Below, one piece after another: positions 1-11,271 of a stretch of DNA of 64,000 bases. Location of the stretch: assembly GCA_029962745.1 (NCBI GenBank), contig CM057156.1:4381865-4445864 (forward strand), read 5' to 3'. The stretch is from Echinometra lucunter. Lineage: Eukaryota > Echinodermata > Echinoidea > Camarodonta > Echinometridae. The stretch's first letter is position 1. Each line of letters begins with the position of its first letter. Under the pieces are notes generated by a model. It was given only the letters and a program-made list of their open reading frames with translations. It made no database searches and was not told the DNA's origin. A program made the position numbers and the translations under genes.

Positions 1-334
1 TTCCATAAAGGATGGAATTAGGAAAGTACATGATAAAAACTCAAACTAACTTTACTAACACAGTAATGTGAATTCTTTTCTGTACTATGCAGCCCTTCAA
101 CCATTGTTACTCCAGAGGGTGCATTGTAAAAATGTTTGTACTTCAGAATATGACCTCTGAAAAAAGAATTTCGTTTTGTTTTGATGTTGCTGTTTTGATG
201 TCGAGTCTTCACGTTACCCCTCTTAAAATCGATAATTCCCCCCCCCCCCGCCTCTCCCAAGACAGTTTTTTTTTAAATTCTTTAAAAGTTTCTTGCTTTA
301 GCGGATTTGCTCCTCACCTGTGACTTTAATTCGT

Positions 335-640
335 CAAAGATAGCCGACATGTAAGCGTGAGGGTTGTACTTAAGATTTGGGTTTTAGTGTTATTGTTAAA
401 GATAGCTTACGTGGTTAAGGTCTAAGTGTTATTGTCAACACAAGGTTAGCATGAGGGTTGCAATTCCGTTGTAAAGTCTTAGTATTGGTGTTACAGATAG
501 CCTACAAGGTTAGCGTGAGGGTTGCCATTTGGCTTTAATGTCTTACCGGTAGTGTTGGTGTCAAAGATAACCTACGATGTTAGCGTGAGGGTTGCAATTT
601 CGCTTTAAGCTTTTTGGTGTTAGGGTTGCATGGGGGGTAT
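335..640. repeat. Degenerate minisatellite, about 60-80 bp units
   Basis: Four to five diverged tandem units share a block like GATAGCCTACAAGGTTAGCG followed by TGAGGGTTGCAATTT and a T/G-rich tail. Unit starts are visible near 341, 401, 487 and 567. There is no coding potential. The sequence before it (1-334) holds no recognisable gene, only a C-run near 239-249. Confidence 0.7.
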
Positions 641-888
641 TAAAGGCATAGTCATGAGCAGATTTGGACTAAATTTAGTTGGACAAAAGTCGCATTTGAT
701 TGGTGGCGTAAAACAACCATGTCTTTTCAAGAGCCAGTGATATACGTATGTCATGCACATAGAAGCAACATCAATTGTTTGATTCGCAGCCATGGAAACT
801 GGAGTAAAATGGCGCGCGAAAGCTATTAAGCTGATGATCAGAGGTAGTGCTTTGGTTAATGAGGATTACCGAAATAATATGGAGATAG

Positions 889-1129
889 ATTGTCACATCG
901 CCACCCATCACTGACTATCCATGTCAACCTGAAACACTACGATGATCAATTTCAAGTTGTTTTGCTGTTTTGCATCTAATAGCGATAGACATTTTTTGTA
1001 AACATGTATGATTGTCGCATCGCCACCCATCACTGACTATCCATGTCAACCTGAAACATTACGATGATCAATTTCAAGTTGTTTTGCTGTTTTGCATCTA
1101 ATAGCGATAAACATTTTTTGTAAATATGT
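889..1129. repeat. Tandem duplication, two 119-bp units
   Basis: The segment 889-1007 is repeated almost exactly at 1011-1129 with a 3-bp spacer. Only a few substitutions separate the copies (for example CACATCGCC versus CGCATCGCC, and AACACTACG versus AACATTACG), so the duplication is fairly recent. No ORF spans it. The flanks 641-888 and 1130-1802 hold nothing recognisable apart from three short ATATGGAAAAA repeats near 1610-1640. Confidence 0.85.
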
Positions 1130-1802
1130 TTAAAGCAAATCCAATTCTTTCCAGCCCTGGTGCTTGCTTGATCACACCTGGCTGGTATGGACCACAATTA
1201 CTGGAGTGCTCGAAATGGGATGTGGGTAATTTATATGACATGTGCTTCCTTCTTTTTCATCTACTCCATAAATTATGAAAAAATGAAAATGAATATATGG
1301 AATTTAGCCGATAGTAATTCCCATAAAACCGCTCTCAAATGCTCTGAAATATGATTGTTAATCATGTTAATGAGGGTAATTTTGAAAGTTCCTACCCTTC
1401 CCCCGCTCGGTCACTTTGCTCCTTCGGAAAGGATATTCGGCCCCAACGACCAACGAATACCAATCGACACCCATAATGCAAATGATATCCAGTATACGAT
1501 CCAGGATCTTTTAGATTTAGATCTGGCAAGCTTCGTGTGTGTGGGTATGTGTGGTGTGTTTGTATATTTGTTATGTAATGATTTATTTTGAATGAAATCT
1601 CTAATAAAACATATGGAAAAAATATGGAAAAATATGGAAAAAGAAAAATTATATCTATGAGAGAAGTCCGATACTTTGCACTAGCTTCTCGTTTTATTTC
1701 TTTGTTTATCCATCTTTTTATTTCAATAAAATGACGACAAGGTAAGACGAAGATCTGAAAATATACACTCTAAACACAAATAAGTTAAAATGACTGGATT
1801 AT

Positions 1803-1970
1803 GGGTCAGCTGGGTGCAACTAATATAATATTATGTAATCATGAAAGTTACTATATTCTAGTCAGAAATGACTATAAGTTCTAGTCAAAATACGACTAGA
1901 AAATGTGACACATGATTAAAATATTGTTTTTAAAAAATGACCAGGTATTTTGGATACACCCAGCTGACCC
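1803..1970. mobile_element. Small MITE with 14-bp perfect terminal inverted repeats
   Basis: GGGTCAGCTGGGTG at 1803-1816 is matched by its exact reverse complement CACCCAGCTGACCC at 1957-1970. The 168-bp interior is AT-rich and non-coding. This is the architecture of a non-autonomous DNA transposon; the superfamily cannot be told. The stretch 1971-2650 shows no gene. Confidence 0.55.
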
Positions 1971-2657
1971 TTTCACCTAGTCATGTTCACCTGATTTACA
2001 AAAAAAAAAAAAAAAAAGTAGCCATTGTTACGTCTAATCCATTTTGGAAACTGGAGAGGTGCCTTTTGCCTTTTCAGAGCCCGTTTCAGAGTTGGTCGAA
2101 ATCACTTTTGATAATATTGCTTGTCAGCCTCTTTGGAATAACCCCAAGCTGAAAATGAATAATGATAAAATGCATTTTTAAGTTTTGGTGTATGAAAGTA
2201 ATACGCTTTTTAATGACATTTTGAGCAATGACTGATTTTTTGTATAAAAAATGATTATGTTGATATTTAACAAGGAACCCTGTGGAAGGGTAGATAGCAA
2301 ATAAAAAAAATAAAAAAATAACTGATTTGGTTTAAGGGTGTACCAGCTCTCCGTATAAACTGCTAAATTCAAGGGTTAAATGAGTAGCTCCTTCTGAAAA
2401 GTACCATGGTACCCACGAATCAAACCCCATCAAATCGTGCAAAGGACCATTAATTACCATGACCACTATGGCGTTAAGTTTCTTCACCAAAATTACAATT
2501 TGTTTTCAGTGGTTTGGTTGTTTACCAGACTGCATGCTCGTAAGTATATAAGCATCCAGAGGATACGGCTTTCATTGGAGCTGGTAATGAGTGCTCATGC
2601 CTTACCAAGGGACACTCGTGCGTCGACCGTGGGCGTCAATCGAGGGAGACAGGACCC

Positions 2658-2671
2658 CCCCCCCCCCCCCC

Positions 2672-2704
<33 letters not shown>

Positions 2705-3205
2705 TGTGACACAACAGGACATGTCTCCCTAAATTGAAAGCCAAGGAACTTTTGTGTGTGTGTGTGCGTGTACGCGTATGTGTGTGTGTGTGTGTGCGGG
2801 TGCGTAAGATTGCTTCTGCGTTCTTGAGTGTAATAATACTCATGAACAAAATGCATATTCCTTTTTTTTTCTTTTTTCTTTTTTTTTTTTTTTTTTGGGG
2901 GGGGGGGGAAAGTGGGGCATACAAAAGGGGAATTCTTTCCCTCTATATATTTTGGGAATCATTGGACACCCCCCCCCCATCAGTTGATAGCCAACCGCCT
3001 GTCTCCTTTCCTTTTACTTTTTTTTTGGGGGGCCCTTTTCTTTTTCAGGGGGGCCGAGGTACCCAAAATGGTCAAAATGGGCTGAAAAACACAAATTTTG
3101 GGTCGGGGGCCAAGGCCCGCTCGCGCCCCCCCCCCCCGGATCCGCGCCTGCCTTGGACACCCCCATCAGGTGATAGCAAACCGCCTGTCTCCTTTCCTAC
3201 TTTTT
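2658..3205. repeat. Homopolymer, GT-repeat and duplicated low-complexity block
   Basis: A C-run followed by a long A-run (about 2656-2701), an imperfect (GT)n tract (about 2754-2802) and a T-run/G-run (2862-2908) are followed by a duplicated segment. A stretch reading ACACCCCCATCAG..GATAGC..ACCGCCTGTCTCCTTTCC occurs at about 2968-3015 and again at 3157-3200. Reading frames here are homopolymer artefacts. Confidence 0.7.
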
Positions 3206-3254
3206 TTTAATTTTTTTACTTACATTAACAAAAAACGGCTGGTATATCAGACTA

Positions 3255-3450
3255 CTCAACACACCCTTTCGAGACAAGCCCCCCCCCCCCCCCTGGTTTC
3301 CACGAATGGGTGCTTTAATTTCACTCCCCAAACGCAACCCACCCTTTCGAGACAACCGGGGGGGGGGGAGCTTCTCTCGAAAGGGTGCGGCCATCCCCGT
3401 TCCCTCCCCGCTCTCATCCCGCTCAGCGCACGCACCCTTTCGACATAAGC
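3255..3450. repeat. Cluster of ACCCTTTCGAGACAA motifs
   Basis: The motif ACCCTTTCGAGACAA, or close variants, appears near 3262, 3340 and 3430 in direct orientation and near 3374 inverted, separated by C-runs or G-runs. It looks like the remains of an inverted-repeat element rich in G/C homopolymers. No gene is seen. Confidence 0.4.
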
Positions 3451-4290
3451 CCCGTGGGGGTGGGAGGATGTTCGAATTCCGGGAGAGTTGGGGGGATTTA
3501 CCAGTTAGTCTAATCACCAGTTTGTCTAATATTCGATTCGTCTATCATCATTTCGTCTATTATCCATTTTGTCTAATTACCTTTATGTCTAATACACATT
3601 TAGGCTACATCCACTTTGGCTAATATCCAGATAGGCAATTTATCAGTTCGTCCAATAACCATTTAGGCAAAGTATCATTTTGTCTAATATCCAGTTATGC
3701 TACATGTCAGTTAGTCTAATGACCAGTTAGTCTATGGACCATTTATTCTAATGCCCATTTGGTCTAATGCGCATTTGGTCTAATAACCATTTCGTCTAAT
3801 ATAGTCTAATGTCCATTAGGTCTAATGTCAATTTTGTCTGATATCTAGTTGATCAGGGCTGCCAACATTGGATAATAGTTGAGAGTGAGATTAAACGAGA
3901 AGCGAAGTGCGAGGGAGTGAAGCGAGGGAGTAGGGAGGGTGTGGGAGGGGGTGACCCCCCTCCACGGTGTGGAGCTTTTTTATTTTTCAAGGTGAAATTG
4001 TGTGATCTGGTGCATACTTTATAGAGTATTTTAACATATACCTAAAGGCATTATGAAGAGAAAAAATTATACAATTTTACATGCAAAGAAAATGATAAAC
4101 ATGGAATACCCAAATGTTGATCTGCCAACCATGTCTTTATTTGGTTCCCTTCTCTGTTTGACCCGGGTTTTGGATGTAGGTACTCTTGGGTGCAGATGAT
4201 GGGAAGATGCAACAAGTAAGCATCCAAACAGAGAATTTCTTGTATCAAGCCTCCTCTGTTGCCATCTTCATTGTCATTATGTGCACGGGG

Positions 4291-4782
4291 CCCGGGGGGG
4301 TCACTTCCATTGAAGAGTGGACAGCATCCGCGAGAAAGAAAACGCGGAAAAAGGGTATTTTTTCAGGGGTAGGCGCGGAACGCGCGGAACGCGAATAGAG
4401 TGTCAAAAACGCAAAAAATTGAAAAAAAAGCCCCCTAAATCACGATAAATCAAAACGCAAAAAGAGTATGTAATTTGCACCGACTGCGGGACCGACTGTA
4501 ACAAGACTCGCCTGTGTAAAACATAATGAGACAGTGAATTATCTCGAGATAAAAACGGTTCCAAACTTTCAATGGACCCCACTATCACTCTCAAGGTATG
4601 AAAATAGGAATATCCTCGTTTAGGGTATAGGGTGTGCAAATCTGGGACATCTGCACAAAATCCGTGTTTAGGGTGTCCTAGCGGCCTGCCCTTCAATCCT
4701 CGTTTAGGGTGCTTTTTGAAGGATGATTCTCGCGGATGCTGTCCACTCTTCAATGGAAGTGACCCCCCCCCCCCCCCCCGGG
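4291..4782. mobile_element. MITE with about 45-bp inverted termini and perfect 8-bp target duplication
   Basis: The left end begins CCCGGGGGGGTCACTTCCAT and continues into GAAGAGTGGACAGCATCCGC. The right end (about 4727-4782) is the reverse complement, differing mainly in C-run length. The 8-bp sequence GCACGGGG lies on both sides (4283-4290 and 4783-4790). The interior has no credible ORF. The 8-bp duplication fits hAT-like or P-like families; the family is not identified. Confidence 0.8.
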
Positions 4783-4806
4783 GCACGGGGCCGGCCATGT
4801 TAGGGT

Positions 4807-7800
4807 CAGGGTGACCAGATTTTCGATACAGAAATACAGGACTTTGTTGGGCCTCGACTCCAGGGCCAAAATCACTAAAAATGTACAATTAGGAAGTTAG
4901 AATTTCGGAAAATTCAACTTTTCTCAAAATAGCTAAGTAGACTAAAAATGAAAGATGACAATATGAATTTTGAAAATCAAAAATATGAGCACGTAATATT
5001 GTGAACTTTTTATTGCACAACTAATCAAAGTGGAGAGGTGATTTTTTGCTGGTGTAACATACGTTACTTCTCCCTCAGTCTTGTCGACATCATTAAGTCA
5101 GCTAAGGAATGCACTTTTCTACTAACTTTTCATCACTATCTGTACTGTTCCTGAGACAACTCTAATGTCAAAGAAATTTTTCAATTTTCCTTTCATGTGA
5201 ATATTTCAAATCAATTTGAATTCAGTATTAACAAATTTGGAAGAATCTGCGCACGCATGTGGGTTCAATTGTTTGGTATATAATTTTTTTTATGTTGAAA
5301 AATTCAACATTATACGCCATATCGATTTACCTACATTTTCCATATGGATGCATTTGTCAGACATAAATTAATCAATATCTCTTACAATATCATAAGGAAC
5401 TTATTTCAGTCTTTCATATGGTAACGTATGTTTCACTTCAGCAGTCACATAATGTTACCAAAACTTAACAATCAACAATAACCAAAGAAAGTCTTGCGGT
5501 TTCAGGAAGTAACCCAATATTAACACTTACAACTACACTATATAGATACAAAGTTCTCATTCCAAAGTGAGGACGACGTGTTCGTACATAAAAATGATAA
5601 TTATTAGTAGCATGTTTGATTATGTAATAAACATGGTATAAGCCAAACAAATCAGAAAGACTGGGTTGGGTATAACCAATTTCCATTTCCTGGTTTTTGT
5701 TTATTTCTGACTCTAGCTATTCTTTTCATTAGACAAAAGGATTTTCACAAAACGTATCTTACATACATAATCACCCAATAATGTCCATTTTGGTATCACT
5801 AAGGAACCTTATGTCACTTTAAAAGCAGTAACGTATGTTTCTTATAAGTAACAATAATCATGATAATTAAATACGCAAAACCACTCGAGGGAGTGATCAA
5901 AATCGCTTGTCCTCTGCGTCATTATATCAATTAGATCAATATAATCTCTTCATGTAACCTTTCGAAAGTTTTTTTTTTTTTTTTTTTTCATTTTTTTTCT
6001 CTCTTTTGTATTGTCTTCTTTAATCTGCTTATATCTCTTCTCTTGCTTTCCTGTTCTCACATTCTGCTGTCGGAACATGGCTTCAGTTTTTCTTTGTTTC
6101 TGTTCCTATATATTATGCTTGAATTTGAGCTCTCTCCCCCTCCCCCATGTTCCTTTCGTCCTTTGACCTTTATGTGATAATGAAAAGAGATTTCTGGAAA
6201 AAGAGAATTCACAATAACAATGAATTCTGAGTGAAAAATGAAGATTCAGATGTGATAGCCTTCCACAATTTATTGCGTAACCTACGTTACCATTTTTAAC
6301 ACACAGGGATCGAGATCCTGCCTTGAAGACGTTTTGAAGATGTTATTATCACTTTACAACTCTTAAGCTTAGATGTTGATTACTACAAAAAGCCACCCAA
6401 GAAATGTCCATCTCATGTCATTGCCGCTTTTCTTCAATTATTTGGTTAAAGAAACCTACGTTACGATAAGATTATAGACTGGCATTATTGGCCTTATGGT
6501 AGCTAAGCGTCGCTTTTGTGTGGTGGCGCTAGGTAATACAATAGTTGGCAAGCGTACAGTTATAAGATTTTACCGAATTTAACTGCAAATAAAAAATGAC
6601 CAGTAACGTATGTTTCGGTAACGTATATTTGATTTAAGATTAAGCGGGATTTACGGAAAGGATGTAAGGCCACAGATGCAATTATAATCCCTTCAAATTG
6701 ATAAGATTAACAAGCCCTTTTCGTTTGGCAGCTTTTCTGTTGTCAATCGTTGTTCAGTTCTGACAACGACGGTAACGTATGTTACATTTCTTATCCATAC
6801 GGTTAAAACACATGCCTCAGCTCTTCTTATGAGCTTCTTTTTCTACAGAATGGATCTATACACATCGCTGCAAACTTTTATAGACTGTAGATGGGATATC
6901 AGTGAGTGATTACATTAAAAGAAACAGAAAATAAAACTTGGAAAAAGGTCGTATATAAGAGATTCATTCTAAAGGTAACGTAGGTTTCACTGACCTTTGC
7001 GACACATTTCTATTGCGAAAATTTTTATTTTTACACGTGCACAATGCCTGAATATTATGTTATCTTGCACACATATATCACAGTCTATTTTTCTATGCCA
7101 GGATCTAAGAATAAAAGCATCCTTGTTTTTTACAACATCGCAAGATAGGTTAAATTCTTGATTTGCGACATGCAGTTTTTGCCCGGACGAGAGTACTTAA
7201 AACAGAATAATTTCTCCAAAAAACAGGTTTGAATGCTAAAATTTTCTGAAGTTATAGCCCATTACATATTTTAAGAGGTTTTATGACTAAAATCATTTTT
7301 TTATAATCTGATATTAACATAATCGCAATCAAACACGTGCGACAGGTTTTTTGGCTAATTGCACAAGGCACAATATTTAGGGAAATTGCGAGCGAGCGCA
7401 GCGGGAGAGCAAAAATTATGAGGATCATCTTCATTGGCATCCGTCTAAAAGTTGATGCCAAACAAAACTAGTGTATTTAGCGGAATCCCATTATGAGAAG
7501 GGTGATTAAATTAGGAGGAGATTCTCATATTGATTCTAATTTCTGCACCTCTTCCCATGGATGAGGTGTTTTATGTAGATCCACAGTCACACAGTCCTGT
7601 ATTCTTTTCAAACGAATAAGGAGGCCGTGTTCGTTGACAGATTTATGGTTAAGTAAATTTGTAGAATAATGAAAACAACACTGGACTCGTATGCAATTTA
7701 CGCCAGTATTTAGTAAGGTTATACATGTAAATGATAAAATGATATTTTCAACATACTTCTCTATAGATTGGTTGACAAAAAAATGCATCCTGGGCACTTA

Positions 7801-8459
7801 TAGTTCAAAGGTGCAGATCAGAATTTTCACGGAAGTAGGCCAACATCGACAGAAGAGGGAAAGGGTGCAAAATTTCTAGCTTATTACCTCGCTTTTTGCT
7901 TTGCCATTCAGCGGTTGGCCTCTTCTTGAGAAAATATAAAGTTGGTACAGTGATGTTACACTTCAGTGGTTTTCAGATTTTCGTCCCCACCTTTTCTAAT
8001 AAAAGAATAAAGGATCTCTTCAAAATTGTTAAATTGTTCTCATAATTGGAGCTGAAGATGTCAAGCCATTCATATGGATCTTGATTTAAGTTAATACCCA
8101 GCTCATGAGTCTTTGTTTAGTGAAATATTGTACTTAGTGCATATTTTCTACTACTACAGTAAAGTACAAAAGCGGGGAGGGGTATTATGTTTGTGCAGGT
8201 AATGAATAGTCAAATCTAAACGGGCGAGCGAAGCGAGCGAGCAAAAAGTATTGAAATTATATACTTCTGCGGGATCATATTTTTATGAATATATTATATA
8301 GTATATCTAATTTATCTACTTTTGGCTAAATATTCCATAACTTCAACAGTAAGTTTGAAATACGGGACAAAATGGTGTCCCGGGGAGGTCGTACGGACAC
8401 GGGACAAATGGATCAAATACGGGACTGTCCCTTAAAATCCGGGACGTCTGGTCACCCTG
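4807..8459. mobile_element. hAT-like non-autonomous DNA transposon, 3.65 kb
   Basis: CAGGGTGACCAGA at 4807-4819 is mirrored by TCTGGTCACCCTG at 8447-8459. The flanks GTTAGGGT (4799-4806) and GTCAGGGT (8460-8467) match at 7 of 8 bases. CAGGG-type termini plus an 8-bp duplication are the hallmark of hAT elements. At 3653 bp it is long enough for a transposase, yet only short, protein-unlike ORFs are present, so it is decayed or a long non-autonomous derivative. It contains nine copies of a palindrome-like GTAACGTATGTTAC motif between 5054 and 6988, on both strands. Confidence 0.75.
5054..6988. repeat. Nine interspersed GTAACGTATGTTAC-type motifs
   Basis: Copies lie at 5054-5067, 5421-5434, 5828-5841, 6277-6290, 6451-6464, 6603-6616, 6618-6631, 6772-6785 and 6975-6988. 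Variants change the centre (GTATG, GTAGG) or the last bases (TTAC, TTTC). Two copies are in tandem at 6603-6631. All lie within the middle 2 kb of the hAT-like element and none was noticed elsewhere in the window. The even dispersion in unrelated sequence suggests a bound motif rather than satellite remains. Confidence 0.75.
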
Positions 8460-9517
8460 GTCAGGGTATCGATGCATATAATATAGCATAGCCCCACCAT
8501 AGAGATCCTATAATCCATATGGATCTATATACGCGCGCGCTCGAAATGAGATCGAGGGCTTTCGACAAAAGGCGGGAAAACTTTCACATGTTTTTCAGTG
8601 CTTCTTAAATTCTTGAGTTGGTAGCCAGTTTATTGAAATCTGTCATTTTTTTATTATTATATAGTTATTTCAGATTCGTGCGTGAGAAATTTCATGATTA
8701 GCGTGAGAGCATGAGAAATGGGTGAAATGAGTGAGTCTCACGCTCAATGCGTGAGTGTTGGCAGCCCTGAGTTGATATAATGACCATTTTATTTGGTCTC
8801 ATGCCCATTTGGTCTAATATTAATAATAATTTCGTCTAATGTAGTCTAATGTCCATTTGGTCTAATGCCAATTTTTTCTAACATCCCGTTGGTCTAATGA
8901 CCATTTTATTTGGTCTAATGCCCATTTGGTCTAATGCGCATTTGGTCTTATAAGCACTACTTTTATGAAAGAGATCTAGCCCTCTTGTTAATTAGACCAA
9001 ATGAGAATTAGACTAAGTTTTCATAAGCCGAAGAGATGTGTAGCTCAAATGGCAATTAGACGAATTTGCACTTAGACCAAATGGTAATTAGACCTATTGG
9101 CATTGGACAAAATGAAAATTGACTAAATGGACATTAGATCAAGTGATAAATAGACCAAGGACACTGTACACCAAATTGTAATTATACGAAGTGTAAACAG
9201 ACCATATGAACAATAGACAAAATAACAAGTGGACAAACTGGTAATAGACCAAGTGGTCAGTAGACGAAATGGGAAAAACGAAGTAGAAGAAGTGGCAATT
9301 AGACCAAATGGTTACTAGACGAATTGACAATTACACCAAATGGGTATTAGACCAAATGTAGTTTAGACCAAACGGCAATTAGACCAAATTGATAGTAGAC
9401 CAAATGGGTTTAGCCCATGTGGTATTAGACAATCTGAGAAGTAGACCAACTGCTTGTAGACCAAGTGGATATAAACCTCGAAAACTACACCGAGAATGCA
9501 TGCTTCCCTTAATGTAT

Positions 9518-9650
9518 GGCGACAATCTGTGCAGCCATTTCTGTGCACAGATTGACGCCGGCGACAATCTGTGTAAGCGGCGACAATCTGTGCAGTGTGT
9601 TTTTGAAAAATTCTGCACAGATTGACGCTGGCGACAATTTGTGCCGCAAC
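9518..9650. repeat. Direct and inverted GGCGACAATCTGTGCAG repeats
   Basis: GGCGACAATCTGTG or a one-base variant occurs near 9518, 9560, 9579 and 9630, and the inverted form CTGCACAGATTGACGC near 9541-9558 and 9613-9628. The block can fold into short hairpins. It has no ORF of interest. Confidence 0.65.
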
Positions 9651-9889
9651 AGTGTGCTTTTAATAGTTTAAGAGAGAGAGAGACAATGATTTCAGGGAAA
9701 AAAAAGAGTTTTATTCAATCAAATTGAGTAGGTTAGCTTGTGGTATAGGGCTTGATTTTTAAGCAGTGATGTTATGGCGCCGGGCATTTTTTTTTTCTCT
9801 CATTTTGAACCTTTCTTAAACACTTTTTTAGTTTACACAAATGTAAGGATGTTAGGGCAGAAATCCCTGGATACAATTATCTTTTTCTA

Positions 9890-9965
9890 CCACCCTCCTC
9901 TCCCCCTCTTCTCCTCTCCCCCTCTCCCCCTCTCCCCCTCTCCCCCTCTCCCCCTTTCCCTCCCC
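9890..9965. repeat. (CTCTCCCC)n pyrimidine repeat
   Basis: An array of TCTCCCCC-type units produces a long pyrimidine tract. The region from here to 11271 holds no exon I can support, apart from an isolated open stretch near 10240-10340 noted among the findings. That region would be intron 1 of the Amt A gene. Confidence 0.8.
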
Positions 9966-11271
9966 TTCCTCTCTTTTTTTCTCTTTTATGTCTTTGCGCC
10001 CCCTTCAAGTGTCACATGGGCCAGTGTCCTCGCTGCCCCCGCCCCTCACAGATTATCCACCGTTTAAATGCGAAGGCAATACACCCCCTTTACATTTCAG
10101 CATTTCAGTAACATTCCAATCTTGAAACAGAGTGAAGTCATTAAATATGTGTCAACATGTATACTTGTGAAAACGATCTTGAAAGATTCTGACTTGCTTT
10201 CTTCCCTATTGTCTCTGCTTTAATCCCGCATTCAACGGGAATGTCACATGTACCTATAAGGACATGAAGAACGTCGCCCACTTTTACAACCCAGACGTGT
10301 TGAGCATCACACTATTATATGCCCTAATCAAAACGTAATACACACTGTAAAATGGGATTCCCTACTGTAACGTAAGCAAGTAGTTCCTTGGTGACATTTT
10401 CATTTTCTTCGTACGATCGACAGTGTGCTATTTGAGCTCAAGTTGTCACTGGTGCGGATTGGCTTATCCTATTTCGATACATCTCCTTAAAAAGCTTATA
10501 CCCCATCTCGCTCTCCGATAACATGCCATTTCAGGGATAGATGATGATAAATGTGTAAAAAAAAAAAACTGGATAAACAATTTTAACATATCAAAGATCA
10601 AATGTGTTAAAATTCTTTGTAATATTTAGTACAACGATTGTTCGGGGATCAAAAACAAAACGAGCAAACGAACAAACTAAGAATAACATTTTATTTTAAA
10701 AATTCTGTATTTTTTTTTCTTCAAATTATACATTCATCAATCTAAAATTGTAAAAAATAATAAATAACGACTTGTTTTAAATCACAATGTATTATGAACT
10801 AATCCATGTAATATTTTGGGAGAAAAAAAAAAGAAGTATAAACATAATATATTCCTCCTTTTGATTTCTTGATTATAAAACTGATCGACCCGTAAAAACA
10901 GCTGCAAATATATACATATTTTTGTTATACCCATAGAGAAAAATGAATTAAGAATTTGTGAAAGGGATATAAACGTTATACACAACATGAAATAGTCTCT
11001 ACACGACCCTACATGACCAGACGGTTGTTCTCAAAATAAGTAATGACGTAGAATTACAACACGTCACAACTTCTTAAATTCTTTATTTGATCTTTTGTCA
11101 TGCAGCTTATCAAGCCAGGAAAACAGCCAATTTGCAAACCTTTTGTGTTGATCAGCTATCCTTCAGCCATTCCGTGCATATTGTTTTGTGTTGATTAGCA
11201 CGTGTGGCCGACGAGCGTTTGTGCTGATTAGCATTCTTGGCACACGAAAGGTTAAGGAGTAAAATACTCAC

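Larger units (their letters stand above)
3854..8769. mobile_element. DNA transposon with CAGGGCTGCCAACA termini and 7-bp target duplication
   Basis: The left end is CAGGGCTGCCAACA at 3854-3867 and the right end is its reverse complement at 8756-8769. Inside the 14-bp perfect match the inverted similarity continues imperfectly (GTTGAGAGTGAGA versus ATTGAGCGTGAGA). AGTTGAT flanks both sides (3847-3853 and 8770-8776), a perfect 7-bp target-site duplication. Subtracting the two insertions inside it leaves about 755 bp with no transposase, so it is non-autonomous. A 7-bp duplication does not single out one superfamily. It sits in the left arm of the 16-bp satellite. Confidence 0.8.
3500..9470. repeat. 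Inverted satellite of 16-bp units, interrupted by a transposon
   Basis: From about 3500 to 3853 and again from 8777 to about 8947 the DNA is built of diverged 16-bp units close to ATTTGGTCTAATGCCC. From about 8990 to 9470 the same unit runs in the opposite orientation (GACCAAATGGTAATTA-like). Once the 4.9-kb insertion is removed, the locus is a roughly 1-kb foldback with two arms of about 500 bp made of the same repeat. It has no coding potential; short ORFs here are repeat translations. Confidence 0.75.

Noticed and set aside
340..620. CRISPR-like array because of repeated TTAGCGTGAGGGTTG blocks
   Set aside because: Repeats are diverged, spacing is irregular, and the genome is clearly an animal's; it is a minisatellite.
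5054..6988. Possibility that the GTAACGTATGTTAC copies are a degraded satellite
   Set aside because: Sequence between copies is unrelated and spacing is irregular (15-450 bp), unlike tandem repeats.
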